Assembly: GCF_037076565.1 (NCBI RefSeq)
Contig: NZ_AP029028.1
Location: 682,001-746,000, forward strand
Direction of reading: 5' to 3'
DNA from: Herbaspirillum sp. DW155
GTDB lineage: Bacteria; Pseudomonadota; Gammaproteobacteria; Burkholderiales; Burkholderiaceae_D
DNA length: 64,000 bases
The position numbers and the translations under genes were made by a program. The notes beneath the pieces were generated by a model. The model had not been told where the DNA came from. It did not search any database and saw only the letters and a list, made by a program, of their open reading frames with translations. Positions 1 to 12,394 of this stretch are shown in pieces. Within the stretch, counting starts at the first letter, position 1. The number at the start of each line of letters is the position of its first letter.

Positions 1-142
1 GGATCTCTGCCCGCGCCGACGGGTCGTCCGGCGGCACGATGTCTTCCTCGAAAGAGAGCCCGGCGAACCTGGCCATGAGCCAGCCGCGCAGGGACCACGA
101 GGAGTAGTTCTTGCTGGTGATGCGCAAAGTCGTCTTAGGCAT
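1..142 (-). CDS. Glutathione S-transferase family protein, N-terminal fragment
   Basis: The gene runs off the left edge; only the first 47 codons are present, starting at the ATG whose first base is 142. The visible N-terminus is a thioredoxin-fold beta strand followed by TSKNYSSWSLRGWLM, the usual opening of one GST-like subfamily in proteobacteria, and it then continues into an acidic loop (residues 33-44). The rest of the fold, including the C-terminal helical domain, lies outside the window, so substrate and activity cannot be judged. It is divergent from phaZ. Confidence 0.72.
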   Translation of the reverse strand, partial: MPKTTLRITSKNYSSWSLRGWLMARFAGLSFEEDIVPPDDPSARAEI

Positions 143-485
143 GTCAGTCCTTTATCTGTTTTGTGCAGGTTGACTTTGGGCACGCTGCCGCGTGAGCGGC
201 GGTGTCTTGTTCATCATCTTCGTCATCATCTTGCCCGCCCTGTCTGCGCTTCAGGGAAGGCACGGACCACTGAACCGGTCCGTACGTCTTTTGCTTGCAA
301 AGCTTGTGCCAGCTCGCGGGAAAGTGCAGGGCGCGCGCCGGGAGCCTTGCTGCCCGCTTACGAAAGCGCCACCGGCCCGCCAGAAGGCGCTCTTGCATGG
401 CCTGACGGCCCATCAATGGCATGACAATTGCATCTTTGCCTCGGCGAGCGGACACCAATAAGAGACAACCCGAGGGCGGCGCTTC
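143..485. other. 343-bp intergenic region between divergent GST-like gene and phaZ
   Basis: This gap must hold the promoters of both divergent genes, but I see no convincing -35/-10 pair. An open frame from a GTG near 192 would give a hydrophobic N-terminus, but it has no ribosome binding site and its tail is low-complexity basic sequence, so I do not call it a gene. Confidence 0.4.
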
Positions 486-1712
486 ATGATCAACACCTAT
501 CAGCTCTACCAGAACTACGCCGACGCCACCGATCCGCTGCGGGCCTGTGCCCGCATGATGGCGCCCGTGCTGGGCGCGACCTGGCCCGGCGTGCCGGCGC
601 ATCCGGCCCTGCGCAAGATGGCCTCGGCCTGTGAGGTCTTTGCGCGCACCCAGCTCACCCATGTGCGCCCGCCCTTCGAGATCGGCGAGGTGGTCGATGG
701 CGGATGCACAATTGCGGTGCATGAAGAGGAAATCAGCGCCACCCCCTTCTGTGGTCTGCTGCATTTCCGCAAGGAAACTGCGGCGGTGCAGCCCAAGATC
801 CTGGTGGTGGCGCCCATGTCGGGGCACTTCGCCACGCTCCTGCGCGGCACCGTCAAGACGCTGCTGCGCGACCACGACGTCTACATCACCGACTGGCGCA
901 ATGCGCGCGACGTTGCCACCGGGCATGGTCGTTTCGGCCTGGATGAATACGTTTCCCACGTCATCGATTTCCTCGCCGTGCTGGGGCCGGGCACGCATCT
1001 GCTGGCGGTGTGCCAGCCCACCGTGGCCGCGCTGACGGCCGCTTCGGTGATGGCCGAGGACGATCATCCGGCGCAGCCGCGCACCATGACCCTGATGGCC
1101 GGACCGCTCGATACCCGCGTCAATCCGACCGCCGTCAATGCCCTGGCCAAGAGCAAGCCGATCAGCTGGTTCGAGAAGAACATGATCAGCACCGTCCCGG
1201 CCCGCCACGCAGGTGCAGGGCGGCGCGTCTATCCGGGCTTCGTGCAGCTGGGCGCCTTCATGAACATGAACCTGAACCGCCACATCGACGCCTTCCGCAA
1301 GCTCTATCAGCACCTGGTCGAGGGCGAGCAGGCGCAGGCGGCGCAGATCAAGGATTTCTACGAGGAGTATTTCGCCATGGCCGACCTGCCGGCCGAGTTC
1401 TACCTGGAAACGGTGCGCACCGTCTTCCAGGAGCATGCGCTGCCGCTGGGCAGGCTGACCTACCGCGAGCGCGTGGTTAATCCGGCCGCCATCCGCCGCA
1501 CCGCGCTCTTCACCATCGAGGGCGAGAAGGACGACATCTGCGCCGTCGGCCAGACCGTGGCCGCACAGGAAATGTGCAGCAGCATCCGCCCCTACATGCG
1601 CCTGCACCATGTTCAGACGGCGGTGGGCCATTACGGCGTCTTCAATGGACGGCGCTGGGAGAACGAAATCTATCCGCGCCTGCGCGATTTCATTTCCATG
1701 CATCACCGATGA
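486..1712 (+). CDS. phaZ: Intracellular polyhydroxyalkanoate (PHB) depolymerase
   Basis: This 408-residue protein matches the intracellular PHB depolymerase family, which mobilises cytoplasmic polyhydroxybutyrate granules. It has no signal peptide. An alpha/beta-hydrolase nucleophile elbow with cysteine instead of serine, AVCQP, puts the nucleophile at about Cys176, as known for the Ralstonia PhaZa1 type. A GEKDD acid region (around residue 345) and a C-terminal His in GHYGVF (around 385) complete the likely triad. Length fits the family (about 400-420). The start ATG is preceded by a modest GGGCGG. No other pha genes are adjacent. Confidence 0.88.
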   Translation: MINTYQLYQNYADATDPLRACARMMAPVLGATWPGVPAHPALRKMASACEVFARTQLTHVRPPFEIGEVVDGGCTIAVHEEEISATPFCGLLHFRKETAAVQPKILVVAPMSGHFATLLRGTVKTLLRDHDVYITDWRNARDVATGHGRFGLDEYVSHVIDFLAVLGPGTHLLAVCQPTVAALTAASVMAEDDHPAQPRTMTLMAGPLDTRVNPTAVNALAKSKPISWFEKNMISTVPARHAGAGRRVYPGFVQLGAFMNMNLNRHIDAFRKLYQHLVEGEQAQAAQIKDFYEEYFAMADLPAEFYLETVRTVFQEHALPLGRLTYRERVVNPAAIRRTALFTIEGEKDDICAVGQTVAAQEMCSSIRPYMRLHHVQTAVGHYGVFNGRRWENEIYPRLRDFISMHHR

Positions 1713-1740
1713 CCTCAGGGCGTGCTGCCGAGGGAGGTGT

Positions 1741-1777
1741 AAAAACTTAGTTTTCCGGATCGCAAGATTAAGTTTTT
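1741..1777. repeat. Inverted repeat after phaZ
   Basis: AAAAACTTA (1741-1749) and TAAGTTTTT (1769-1777) are perfect 9-bp inverted arms around a 19-nt loop, 28 bp after the phaZ stop. The right arm ends in a T run, so this could be a weak phaZ terminator, but the stem is AT-rich and the loop long. An operator for the downstream operon is the alternative. Confidence 0.4.
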
Positions 1778-1966
1778 CAGTCCCCGGCCCTAACACTCTG
1801 GCTTACACTCACAACGAGGTGCCTTCCATCAAGAATGTCATCAGGAAAGTCAGTCCGGAAGTAATCAGGCGGTAAGAAAAACAAGGTATGCAGTAGCTTT
1901 TCCCTGCATGTCGCCAACAACAACCAAGCCCCGCGCTTGACCATTTGCTTGTCGTAAAGGAATTCC

Positions 1967-5356
<3,390 letters not shown>

Positions 5357-5411
5357 AACTGAGCCGGGCGCCGCTGCTGGAGCGGTGCGCAGCCCGGCCA
5401 CCCACTGACTT

Positions 5412-7913
5412 ATGCCCCAGCGTCTACTGGAAAGCTATCCGGTAGCCAGCGATCGTTATGACGAGATGCTGGCCGCCGACGGCCGCCTGCGCCCGCACTG
5501 GCGAACGCTGATCGACCAGCTTGAAAACCTCTCGCCGGAGATGCTGCGCCGGCGCGCCAACGAGGTGCGCGACGCCATCGCCTCCGACGGCGTGACCTAC
5601 AACGTCTATGCCGACCCCAAGGGCGCCAACCGGCCCTGGGAACTGGATCTGCTGCCGCATCTGGTGTCGTCCGAGGAATGGGATTTCCTGGAGCGCGCCG
5701 TGGCCCAGCGGGCGCGCCTGATGAATGGCCTGCTCGCCGACATCTACGGTTCCCAGACCCTGATCGCCGAAGGCCTGTTGCCGCCGGCGCTGGTGTTCGG
5801 CCAGCATGGCTACCTGATGCCCTGCCACGGCTGGCAGCCGCCGGGCGGCGTGCATCTGCATGCCTATGCGATCGACCTGGCCCGTTCGGCCGATGGCACC
5901 TGGTGGGTGGTGTCGGACCGCACGCAGGGCCCGTCCGGCACCGGCTATGCCTTGCAGAACCGCCAGATCATGGCGCGCGCCATGCCCGAGGCGTTGCGCG
6001 ACATGCACGTGGAGTCGCCGCATCGCTACTTCCATACCCTGCGCGCGATGTTGACGCGCCTGGCCCCGGCCCAGGGTGAAGTCCCGCTGATCGTGCTGCT
6101 CACGCCCGGCCCCTACAACGAAACCTATTCCGAACACGCCTTCCTGGCGCATACGCTGGGCTTCCCGCTGGTGGAAGGGGTGGACCTGACGGTGCGCAGC
6201 GACCAGGTGTTCCTGAAGACGTTGAATGGTTTGCGCCGCGTGCATGCCATCCTGCGTCGCATGGATGACGACTATTGCGATCCGCTGGAGTTGCGTGCCG
6301 ATTCCGCCCTCGGTGTGCCGGGCCTGACGCAGGCCGCACGGCTGGGCAATGTGGTCATCGCCAATTCGCTGGGCAGCGGCGTGCTGGAATCGACGGCGCT
6401 GCACGGCTTCCTGCCGGCCATCAACGAGCGGCTCTATGGGGAGTCGCTGCTGCTGCCGTCGGTGGCTTCGTGGTGGTGCGGCGAGAAGCCGGCACTCGAT
6501 TACACACTGGCGCATTTCGATGAGCTGGTGATCGTGCCGGCGTTTTCCTCCATGCGCATGCAGCCGGTGTTCGGCCATACCGTCACGGGCGCGGCGCGTC
6601 GCCGCCTGATCGAAAGCCTGCAATTGCAGCCGCACGCCTATGCCGCGCAGGAGTGGGTGCGCCTGTCGCAGGCCCCGGTGATGGCGCGCAGTGGCGACTA
6701 TCGCCTGATGAACCGGACCATCAGCCTGCGCGTGTTTGCGGTGGCCGATGGCGAAGGCGGCTACCAGGTCATGCCGGGCGGGTTGACGCGTGTGGCCCCG
6801 CGTCAGCGACGCGATGTGGTCTCGATGCAGCAGGGCGGCACCAGCAAGGATGTGTGGGTGCTGCGCGAGCAGGAGCGCCCCGACGCCGTTGCGGCCGATG
6901 AGCATCATGGTGCAGAAAACGTCACGGTCATCAAGGGCACGGTGGATGTGTCCTCGCATTCGGGCGAGAACCTGTTCTGGATGGGACGCTATTCGGAGCG
7001 CGTGAAGAATCTCTCGCGCCTCTTGCGCACCACCTTGCAATACACCATGGATGGCCAGAGCGAGAGCCGTGGCATGCTGGGCAGCGTGTCGTGGATCTGC
7101 AGCCAGCTGGGTGTGCAGATGCCCAAGTCGGAACCGCGTCCGACCATCACCGGTCTGCAGCAGAGCCTGCAGGCGGCGGTGGTCGATCCGTCCGCACCGG
7201 TGAGCGTGGCCACGCAGTTGCGTCAGCTGGCCAATGCCGCCTACCAGGTGCGCGAGCATCTGTCGCTGGACAACTGGCACGCCCTGACCAAGATGCCGGC
7301 GATGGTGCAGGAACGCATCAATACACCGGCTGCCGCCCAGCACGTGCTGGGCAACGTGATCGATGCCTGTTCGGGCCTGGCCGGCCATGCGCTGGACGAC
7401 ATGACGCGCGATGCCGGCTGGCAGTTCCTGATGATGGGTCGCCATATCGAGCGCATGGCCAACATGGCGGCGCTGTTCGACAACTTCCTGCGCCTGCCGC
7501 CAAAGCGCCAGACCGCTGCGCTGTCCTGGCTGCTGGAGGCGGCCAGCAGCATCGTCACCTATCGCGTGCGCTATCGTCGTACGCCCGAATGGCTGCCGGT
7601 ACTGCACCTGCTGGTGTTCGACGTGAGCAATCCCCACGGCATGGCCTTCCAGTTCCGCATGCTGCAGCAATACATGAGCGAGATCGCGCAGCAGCTGGGC
7701 TTGCTGAGCATGAGCATCCCCACGCACTTGTCTGGCCAGCTTGAGTCGATGACCCTGAGCGAGTTTGCCCACGACCATCCCAACGTCGAGGAGGCCAACG
7801 CGCGCCTGACGCAACTGATGCGCGATGCGGTCAGTGGCGGCTACATGCTCTCGGATGATCTCTCGCGCCATTACTTCACGCCGCTGACCGCACCGGTCAG
7901 TCAGGGGGTATGA
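5412..7913 (+). CDS. Circularly permuted ATP-grasp / alpha-E fusion protein
   Basis: This 833-residue protein joins two families that are often separate genes. Residues 1 to about 500 are a circularly permuted ATP-grasp (DUF404/407 type) with a DIYG motif and the GYLMPCHGW stretch, expected to form amide bonds using ATP. Residues from about 512 (HSGENLFWMGRYSERV) to 825 are the all-helical alpha-E (DUF403) domain. It starts 55 bp after the DUF2126 gene and ends one base before the next ATG, so the three genes are surely co-transcribed. The ATP-grasp partner suggests ligation of an amino acid or peptide that the transglutaminase-like enzymes then process; this is inference. Confidence 0.85.
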   Translation: MPQRLLESYPVASDRYDEMLAADGRLRPHWRTLIDQLENLSPEMLRRRANEVRDAIASDGVTYNVYADPKGANRPWELDLLPHLVSSEEWDFLERAVAQRARLMNGLLADIYGSQTLIAEGLLPPALVFGQHGYLMPCHGWQPPGGVHLHAYAIDLARSADGTWWVVSDRTQGPSGTGYALQNRQIMARAMPEALRDMHVESPHRYFHTLRAMLTRLAPAQGEVPLIVLLTPGPYNETYSEHAFLAHTLGFPLVEGVDLTVRSDQVFLKTLNGLRRVHAILRRMDDDYCDPLELRADSALGVPGLTQAARLGNVVIANSLGSGVLESTALHGFLPAINERLYGESLLLPSVASWWCGEKPALDYTLAHFDELVIVPAFSSMRMQPVFGHTVTGAARRRLIESLQLQPHAYAAQEWVRLSQAPVMARSGDYRLMNRTISLRVFAVADGEGGYQVMPGGLTRVAPRQRRDVVSMQQGGTSKDVWVLREQERPDAVAADEHHGAENVTVIKGTVDVSSHSGENLFWMGRYSERVKNLSRLLRTTLQYTMDGQSESRGMLGSVSWICSQLGVQMPKSEPRPTITGLQQSLQAAVVDPSAPVSVATQLRQLANAAYQVREHLSLDNWHALTKMPAMVQERINTPAAAQHVLGNVIDACSGLAGHALDDMTRDAGWQFLMMGRHIERMANMAALFDNFLRLPPKRQTAALSWLLEAASSIVTYRVRYRRTPEWLPVLHLLVFDVSNPHGMAFQFRMLQQYMSEIAQQLGLLSMSIPTHLSGQLESMTLSEFAHDHPNVEEANARLTQLMRDAVSGGYMLSDDLSRHYFTPLTAPVSQGV

Positions 7914-7914
7914 C

Positions 7915-8850
7915 ATGAGCGAGCGCCACGTCTATCGCATCCATCACCAGACCACCTACCAGTACTCGCTGCCGGTGCGCCTGTCGCATCAGGTGCTGCA
8001 CCTGACTCCGCGCGAACTGCCCTGGCAGCAATGCCTCTCGCATACGGTGAACGTATTGCCGGGGCCGCATCTGGTGCGCAGCTACGAAGACAATTTCGGC
8101 AACGTCATCAAGGCCTTTTCGCTGGACACCGACCACACCAGCCTGGACGTGCAGGCTGACTCCTGGGTTGCGCTCACGCCGCGTCCGGCGCAGCAGCCGG
8201 GCATGCAGTGGGAGGAAGCGGCCACGCTGATGGCTTACCACGGCGGTCGCCTGATGGCACCGGGCATGCTGGAGGCGTCCAACTTCCTGTTCGAATCCTC
8301 GCACGTACGCATCAAGCGCGAATTCATCCGCTATGCGGCCGAGTGCTTCAGTCCCGGCCTGTCGGTAGTGGAGGGGGTGCGTGCATTGATGATGCGCATC
8401 CATGAGGAATTCGCTTTCGATCCGGCAGCGACCACCGTCTCCACACCGGTGACCGAGGTCTTCGTCAACCGCCGTGGCGTGTGCCAGGACTTTGCGCACC
8501 TGATGCTGTCCTGCCTGCGTTCCATCGGACTGGCCGCGCGCTACGTCAGCGGCTATCTGCTGACCGAACCGCCGCCCGGGCAGCCGCGCCTGATCGGTGC
8601 CGATGCCTCGCATGCGTGGGTGTCGGTGTATTGCCCGGGGGCGGATGGGGTCGAAGGTACGTGGATCGATGCTGATCCGACCAATGGCATCTTCCCCGAT
8701 ACCGGCCACATCACGCTGGGCTGGGGGCGCGATTTCCTGGATATCTCGCCCTTGCGCGGCGTGCTCATCGGCGGCGGCCAGCAGAGCATGCACGTGGCCG
8801 TGACGGTGTTGCCGGGGGAAGAGGCGCAGGGTTTGCAGTTGTCGATCTGA
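7915..8850 (+). CDS. Transglutaminase family cysteine protease-like protein
   Basis: A 311-residue protein with the bacterial transglutaminase N-terminal domain (residues 1-85) and a transglutaminase core. The catalytic Cys is residue 190 (GVCQDFAH), His is residue 233 (SHAWV) and the Asp follows in WIDADPTNG. It is a shorter paralogue of the N-terminal part of the first gene of this operon. Its ATG lies one base after the stop of the ATP-grasp/alpha-E gene, implying translational coupling. In related genomes this trio often sits beside the proteasome-like peptidase Anbu; no Anbu gene follows here. Confidence 0.87.
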   Translation: MSERHVYRIHHQTTYQYSLPVRLSHQVLHLTPRELPWQQCLSHTVNVLPGPHLVRSYEDNFGNVIKAFSLDTDHTSLDVQADSWVALTPRPAQQPGMQWEEAATLMAYHGGRLMAPGMLEASNFLFESSHVRIKREFIRYAAECFSPGLSVVEGVRALMMRIHEEFAFDPAATTVSTPVTEVFVNRRGVCQDFAHLMLSCLRSIGLAARYVSGYLLTEPPPGQPRLIGADASHAWVSVYCPGADGVEGTWIDADPTNGIFPDTGHITLGWGRDFLDISPLRGVLIGGGQQSMHVAVTVLPGEEAQGLQLSI

Positions 8851-8867
8851 GCGGCGTCGTTCTTTTC

Positions 8868-8886
8868 GAACCCATGAAATGGGTTC
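8868..8886 (+). terminator. Possible terminator of the transglutaminase operon
   Basis: GAACCCAT and ATGGGTTC form an 8-bp hairpin with a three-base loop 18 bp after the stop of the last operon gene. It is followed by TAATCATTTC, a poor T tract, so termination strength is uncertain. Confidence 0.4.
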
Positions 8887-9127
8887 TAATCATTTCTCTC
8901 GCGTTCCTGCTCCAGAGCCGGCCTTGCGTGCCTCGCGCAGCCTTCATGCCGCGCACCATGAATTCCCGCACTGCAGGAACAATCGGCATCGCGCATCGTC
9001 CAAATGCCCGTCAAGGCGCATCGACATGTTGAATCACGGGCAACATTAGAAAAAATATACGTCGTCCATGCGTCACCGTCGGCGACGCCCGTTCAGTGGC
9101 ACGCCCACTTGTTTTCAAGGGAAAAGC

Positions 9128-9928
9128 ATGAAAAAAGCAGGTCTCGTTTCGCTGTGTCTCGTGCTGCTGGTCTCATTGGCCGGCTGTGACGCCATTTCAT
9201 CGGAGCCGACATATGGTGGCTTGAGTGTTGAGGGGTTTAATTACACGCCATATAACTTGAGCCGTTTTGTCGTCACCGATAAATATGGCAATAGGGCCAG
9301 TGGCGGTGGAGATTTACCGCCCGGTTCCGGAGAGGGCCGGCTTAGCTGTTGTTACTCGTTAAAAGGAACAGAGTTTACGGTTGACTGGCGAGTGTATGAC
9401 GCTGATGAAGCAATTAAGGACTTATACGCTCCGATTAAATACATAGAGAAAAAAACGGAGGTGCATCTACCTCCCACCAAAGTCGAAGGAGGGGCCGGCA
9501 CCAGAATATTAGGTCTGCATTTTTATCCGGATGATCATATCGAATTTGAGTTTCGAACGGATTTGAGAGGTTCTCGTATTGATTTTTCAGAGGTCGATTA
9601 TCGCCTCATGCAGAAGCATAAAGATCTCATGAATCCTCAGGGGAAACTTGATGAGTTCGCTGTCTTTCGCCGCACGGCTCGCGTTGCTGCCGAAGGATGG
9701 AAAAAGTATCGTCTGACTGATAATGACGATTTGGAGCAGTATGTTTATTACACCCTCTTTGTTAATAAGGATTTTGATCAGCATCCGGTGGTGCAACAAA
9801 TCATTAATTCCACAAAAGGAAAGCCTGGCGAATTCGGGCGTGAGCTAGAGGCGCTTTCAGAGGAAACGCGACGTGAAATAAAAGCTAATAAATTTAAACA
9901 TGTCAAAACTGGGGAAAGCAATGGCTGA
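9128..9928 (+). CDS. Lipoprotein, DUF3304-like, candidate immunity partner
   Basis: A 266-residue protein starting with a classic lipoprotein signal: MKK, a hydrophobic stretch and the lipobox LAGC (Cys at residue 20). The in-frame upstream extension from 9068 is basic and lacks the signal, so ATG 9128, after AAGGGAAAAGC, is preferred. The mature part resembles DUF3304 proteins, which commonly neighbour type VI secretion phospholipase genes; this assignment is from memory. The gene is clearly AT-richer than everything around it, a sign of transfer. It overlaps the next gene by 8 bp (ATGGCTGA), so the two are coupled. A periplasmic immunity role against the downstream lipase-like protein is inferred. 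Confidence 0.7.
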   Translation: MKKAGLVSLCLVLLVSLAGCDAISSEPTYGGLSVEGFNYTPYNLSRFVVTDKYGNRASGGGDLPPGSGEGRLSCCYSLKGTEFTVDWRVYDADEAIKDLYAPIKYIEKKTEVHLPPTKVEGGAGTRILGLHFYPDDHIEFEFRTDLRGSRIDFSEVDYRLMQKHKDLMNPQGKLDEFAVFRRTARVAAEGWKKYRLTDNDDLEQYVYYTLFVNKDFDQHPVVQQIINSTKGKPGEFGRELEALSEETRREIKANKFKHVKTGESNG

Positions 9929-12191
9929 AGTCCAGACCTCGGATGATGGCGCTATCAGCCCTGCGGATAAGACTCCGCCCAAGGTCGTTCTTGGAATGGC
10001 GGCGCATATTGCAGCGACGCGAAAGGCTCACAAGCTCACTTGCCAGTGCGATATTCACATGGGCTTCTTTTTTGACGGTTTTGGACGCTCCAGAGATTTG
10101 GATGATCCGGCCAGCTCCCGCTACTCGAACATTTGCCGCTTGTGGGAGGCTTATCGTGATAACAACGATAGACGAAGAAGAAATACGCCGAATGAATTCT
10201 GGTACCCCTTTTACTATTCCGGACTAGGTACGCCCCTGAATGATGATGCAGCAAGTAACGCCATCATCTCCGGCGCATTGAAGGTCGCGACAAACGCCGG
10301 CAAGGCGGTGATGGACAAAGCAAAGTCGACCGCCAAGGAGGCAACAGGCGTGGACAAGCTGGATGGTGTCGCAAAGCTGGCTTCTCCGACCAAGATCGGA
10401 ACCAAGGCCCTGAAGGATTCATTGTCGGAAATGTCGTTCAGGCCTGTGGTAAAAGCCTACAAGGACATCATCAAGGATATCAAGGAGGCACCGGAAAACA
10501 TTCGCAATGTCTTGCGCCTGGCCGAGGGAAACGAGTGGGTGACGCGCGGCAAGGCATCGGTGCGCGACCTGTTGTATGACGCCAAGAAAAATCCGTTGAA
10601 GGCAGGCTGGGCGGCGGCAAAAACGGTTTTTTCCGATCTGATCGTGGACTCCATTCCCTTGGTGAGAGACAGCAGAGCCGCCTCAACCGTGTTTGGAACA
10701 GGGGTGGATGCCAGGCTGACCGCCGCACTTGATCAGTTCGAGGCTGCCTATAAGGATGCCAAGGCGCAGATTCCAAAGGTGCAACGGATTCAGGTCTCCG
10801 TATTTGGTGCGGATCGCGGCGCAGTCATCGCTCGTGCGTTCGTCAATGAACTGGCGCGCAAATACAAGCGCGCCAATGCAGAAGATCTGGCCATCGAGGG
10901 CGACGCCATCGACATCAAGTTTCTCGGCATGTTCGATGCAGTATCGTCATTGATCGAAGAAAACAAGCTGATCGGTTTTCTGCCCTTAGTGGGCATGGTC
11001 AAGCAAAACTTCGGCGACCGTCCGCTAGGCGTGCCGCCGGCCGTCAAGAAATGCGTGCATTTTGCTGCCGCCCATGAACTGCGTTTTTACCAGCGGCTCG
11101 ATAGTCTAGAGAAAACCCGTGGCGAGCAGTTTCTCTATCCGGGCACCAGCGAAGACATCACGGGTGGCGCGCCTGATGGCTCAATGGGATTTCGCGCAGA
11201 ACTGCAGCGGGTGGCTTTGCGCGACATGCTCAACGAAGCACTGATGGCAGGCGCGATGCTCGATAGGATGGAAGATCTTGCCAGATTCAAACCAGAAAGT
11301 TTCAAGAAATTCTCGTTGGCAGCCCCCATCAGGGACGGCAAATCCAATTACCAGATGATGGACCTGATAGCCGCTTACCGGAAGATCGTTCCGCGTACGC
11401 AAGGTCTTGATTTTATCGCGCACATGAAGGTGTTTATTCAATGGCTGGCGGTGCGATATCAATCGCCGGAGTTTCGCGCGTCGGTGACCAGTCACGCAGA
11501 CGAAGTGAAGGCAGCGCAACGCGCAAAACAGAAACGCGTCGAGATCGCGCAGGCGGAGTTCGAGGCAGCGCGAGCCGCAAAGCCATTCGATCAGGAGCGC
11601 TACGGGCGAGCCACAGGCGCGTTATTCAAGGCGCAACAGGACGATCAGAGTACGATGCAAAAGACGATTTATGAAGTGCATCGGCCTTTCGTCAGCGTGT
11701 GGGAACGGCTTGATTCAGAGTCCAAAAAAATCACCGAGACACGCGCACAAGAGCAGAAGCGGATCGATGATGAGCCACGCCGCAAGAGCCAATGGAAAAA
11801 ATTGATGGATGAACGTGAAGCCCCCTGGCGGGCAAAGGGAATGAGTCCGCCGGGAATGCCGCCAACTTACCAGCCCGCACGCCCCCTAATGAGCCCCGAA
11901 GAGTCCATATTGGCCGACGCCTGGATCGCAGCCTTGAGCGGCAAGACAACACTGCCCGACGAGGTCATGGCGCTGTTCGATCTGCTGGTGCACGACACGA
12001 TGTTGACCAGTTGGCACGATCACCTGCTGTCTTCGACGCTTTATTTCCAGACGCGTGCGGTCGATGCCTTCGGCGTGACCGATGCCAAGGAAGAAGATGA
12101 AACCCGCAAGCAAGACGATGCCAATGCTGCCCGCATCAAACAGATGCAGGAATCGATGCAAATGCCGCGCATGAGCCAGGCAAGTCCATAG
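9921..12191 (+). CDS. Tle1-like (DUF2235) phospholipase-type T6SS effector homologue with altered nucleophile
   Basis: The protein (756 residues from ATG 9921, which has GGGGAAA upstream; an ATG at 9900 lacks one) has the DUF2235 landmarks: FFFDGFGRS near Asp52, the nucleophile-elbow region VFGADRGAVIARAF (295-308), GMFDAVSS (Asp339) and AAHELR (His385). In Tle1 lipases the elbow reads G-x-S-x-G with the catalytic Ser; here that position is Asp298. Between motifs lies a lysine-rich helical insert (about 110-250), and residues about 525-640 look coiled-coil. No VgrG, PAAR or T6SS structural gene is adjacent. It may be a catalytically altered or inactive effector; secretion is not shown. Confidence 0.68.
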   Translation: MAEVQTSDDGAISPADKTPPKVVLGMAAHIAATRKAHKLTCQCDIHMGFFFDGFGRSRDLDDPASSRYSNICRLWEAYRDNNDRRRRNTPNEFWYPFYYSGLGTPLNDDAASNAIISGALKVATNAGKAVMDKAKSTAKEATGVDKLDGVAKLASPTKIGTKALKDSLSEMSFRPVVKAYKDIIKDIKEAPENIRNVLRLAEGNEWVTRGKASVRDLLYDAKKNPLKAGWAAAKTVFSDLIVDSIPLVRDSRAASTVFGTGVDARLTAALDQFEAAYKDAKAQIPKVQRIQVSVFGADRGAVIARAFVNELARKYKRANAEDLAIEGDAIDIKFLGMFDAVSSLIEENKLIGFLPLVGMVKQNFGDRPLGVPPAVKKCVHFAAAHELRFYQRLDSLEKTRGEQFLYPGTSEDITGGAPDGSMGFRAELQRVALRDMLNEALMAGAMLDRMEDLARFKPESFKKFSLAAPIRDGKSNYQMMDLIAAYRKIVPRTQGLDFIAHMKVFIQWLAVRYQSPEFRASVTSHADEVKAAQRAKQKRVEIAQAEFEAARAAKPFDQERYGRATGALFKAQQDDQSTMQKTIYEVHRPFVSVWERLDSESKKITETRAQEQKRIDDEPRRKSQWKKLMDEREAPWRAKGMSPPGMPPTYQPARPLMSPEESILADAWIAALSGKTTLPDEVMALFDLLVHDTMLTSWHDHLLSSTLYFQTRAVDAFGVTDAKEEDETRKQDDANAARIKQMQESMQMPRMSQASP

Positions 12192-12340
12192 CAGGCAAGT
12201 TGTGCGGGGCTATGCTTGGCACGCAGAAATATTCTTCTTCCAGCCCGGCATCATTGCGATATTCGTCGCCAAGATGGCTTCCTCTCTTGGCGCCAGCCCA
12301 CCGCAGAACGGTCATCGTGTCACATGAGTACGCAAAAAGA

Positions 12341-12370
12341 ATGGCCACTGATCGCAAGATCAGTGGCCAT
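12341..12370 (-). terminator. Terminator of the MFS transporter gene
   Basis: A perfect 13-bp stem, ATGGCCACTGATC, closes a GCAA loop, 25 bp beyond the MFS stop. On the minus strand it is followed by TCTTTTTG, making a good intrinsic terminator. It also lies downstream of the Tle1-like gene, but the plus-strand side lacks a T run. Confidence 0.8.
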
Positions 12371-12394
12371 GTCATTTCAGTTCAGGCTGGCGCG

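Noticed and set aside
192-461. Possible small membrane protein upstream of phaZ
   Set aside because: GTG start without ribosome binding site and a low-complexity basic tail; no operon support.
144-1796. A 550-codon open frame antisense to phaZ
   Set aside because: High-GC third-position bias creates long antisense frames; phaZ on the other strand has clear family motifs and this frame has none.
9068-9127. Upstream start for the lipoprotein gene
   Set aside because: It would bury the lipoprotein signal behind 20 basic residues; ATG 9128 has a ribosome binding site and gives a perfect lipobox signal.
9900-9920. Earlier ATG for the Tle1-like gene
   Set aside because: No ribosome binding site, whereas GGGGAAA stands before ATG 9921.
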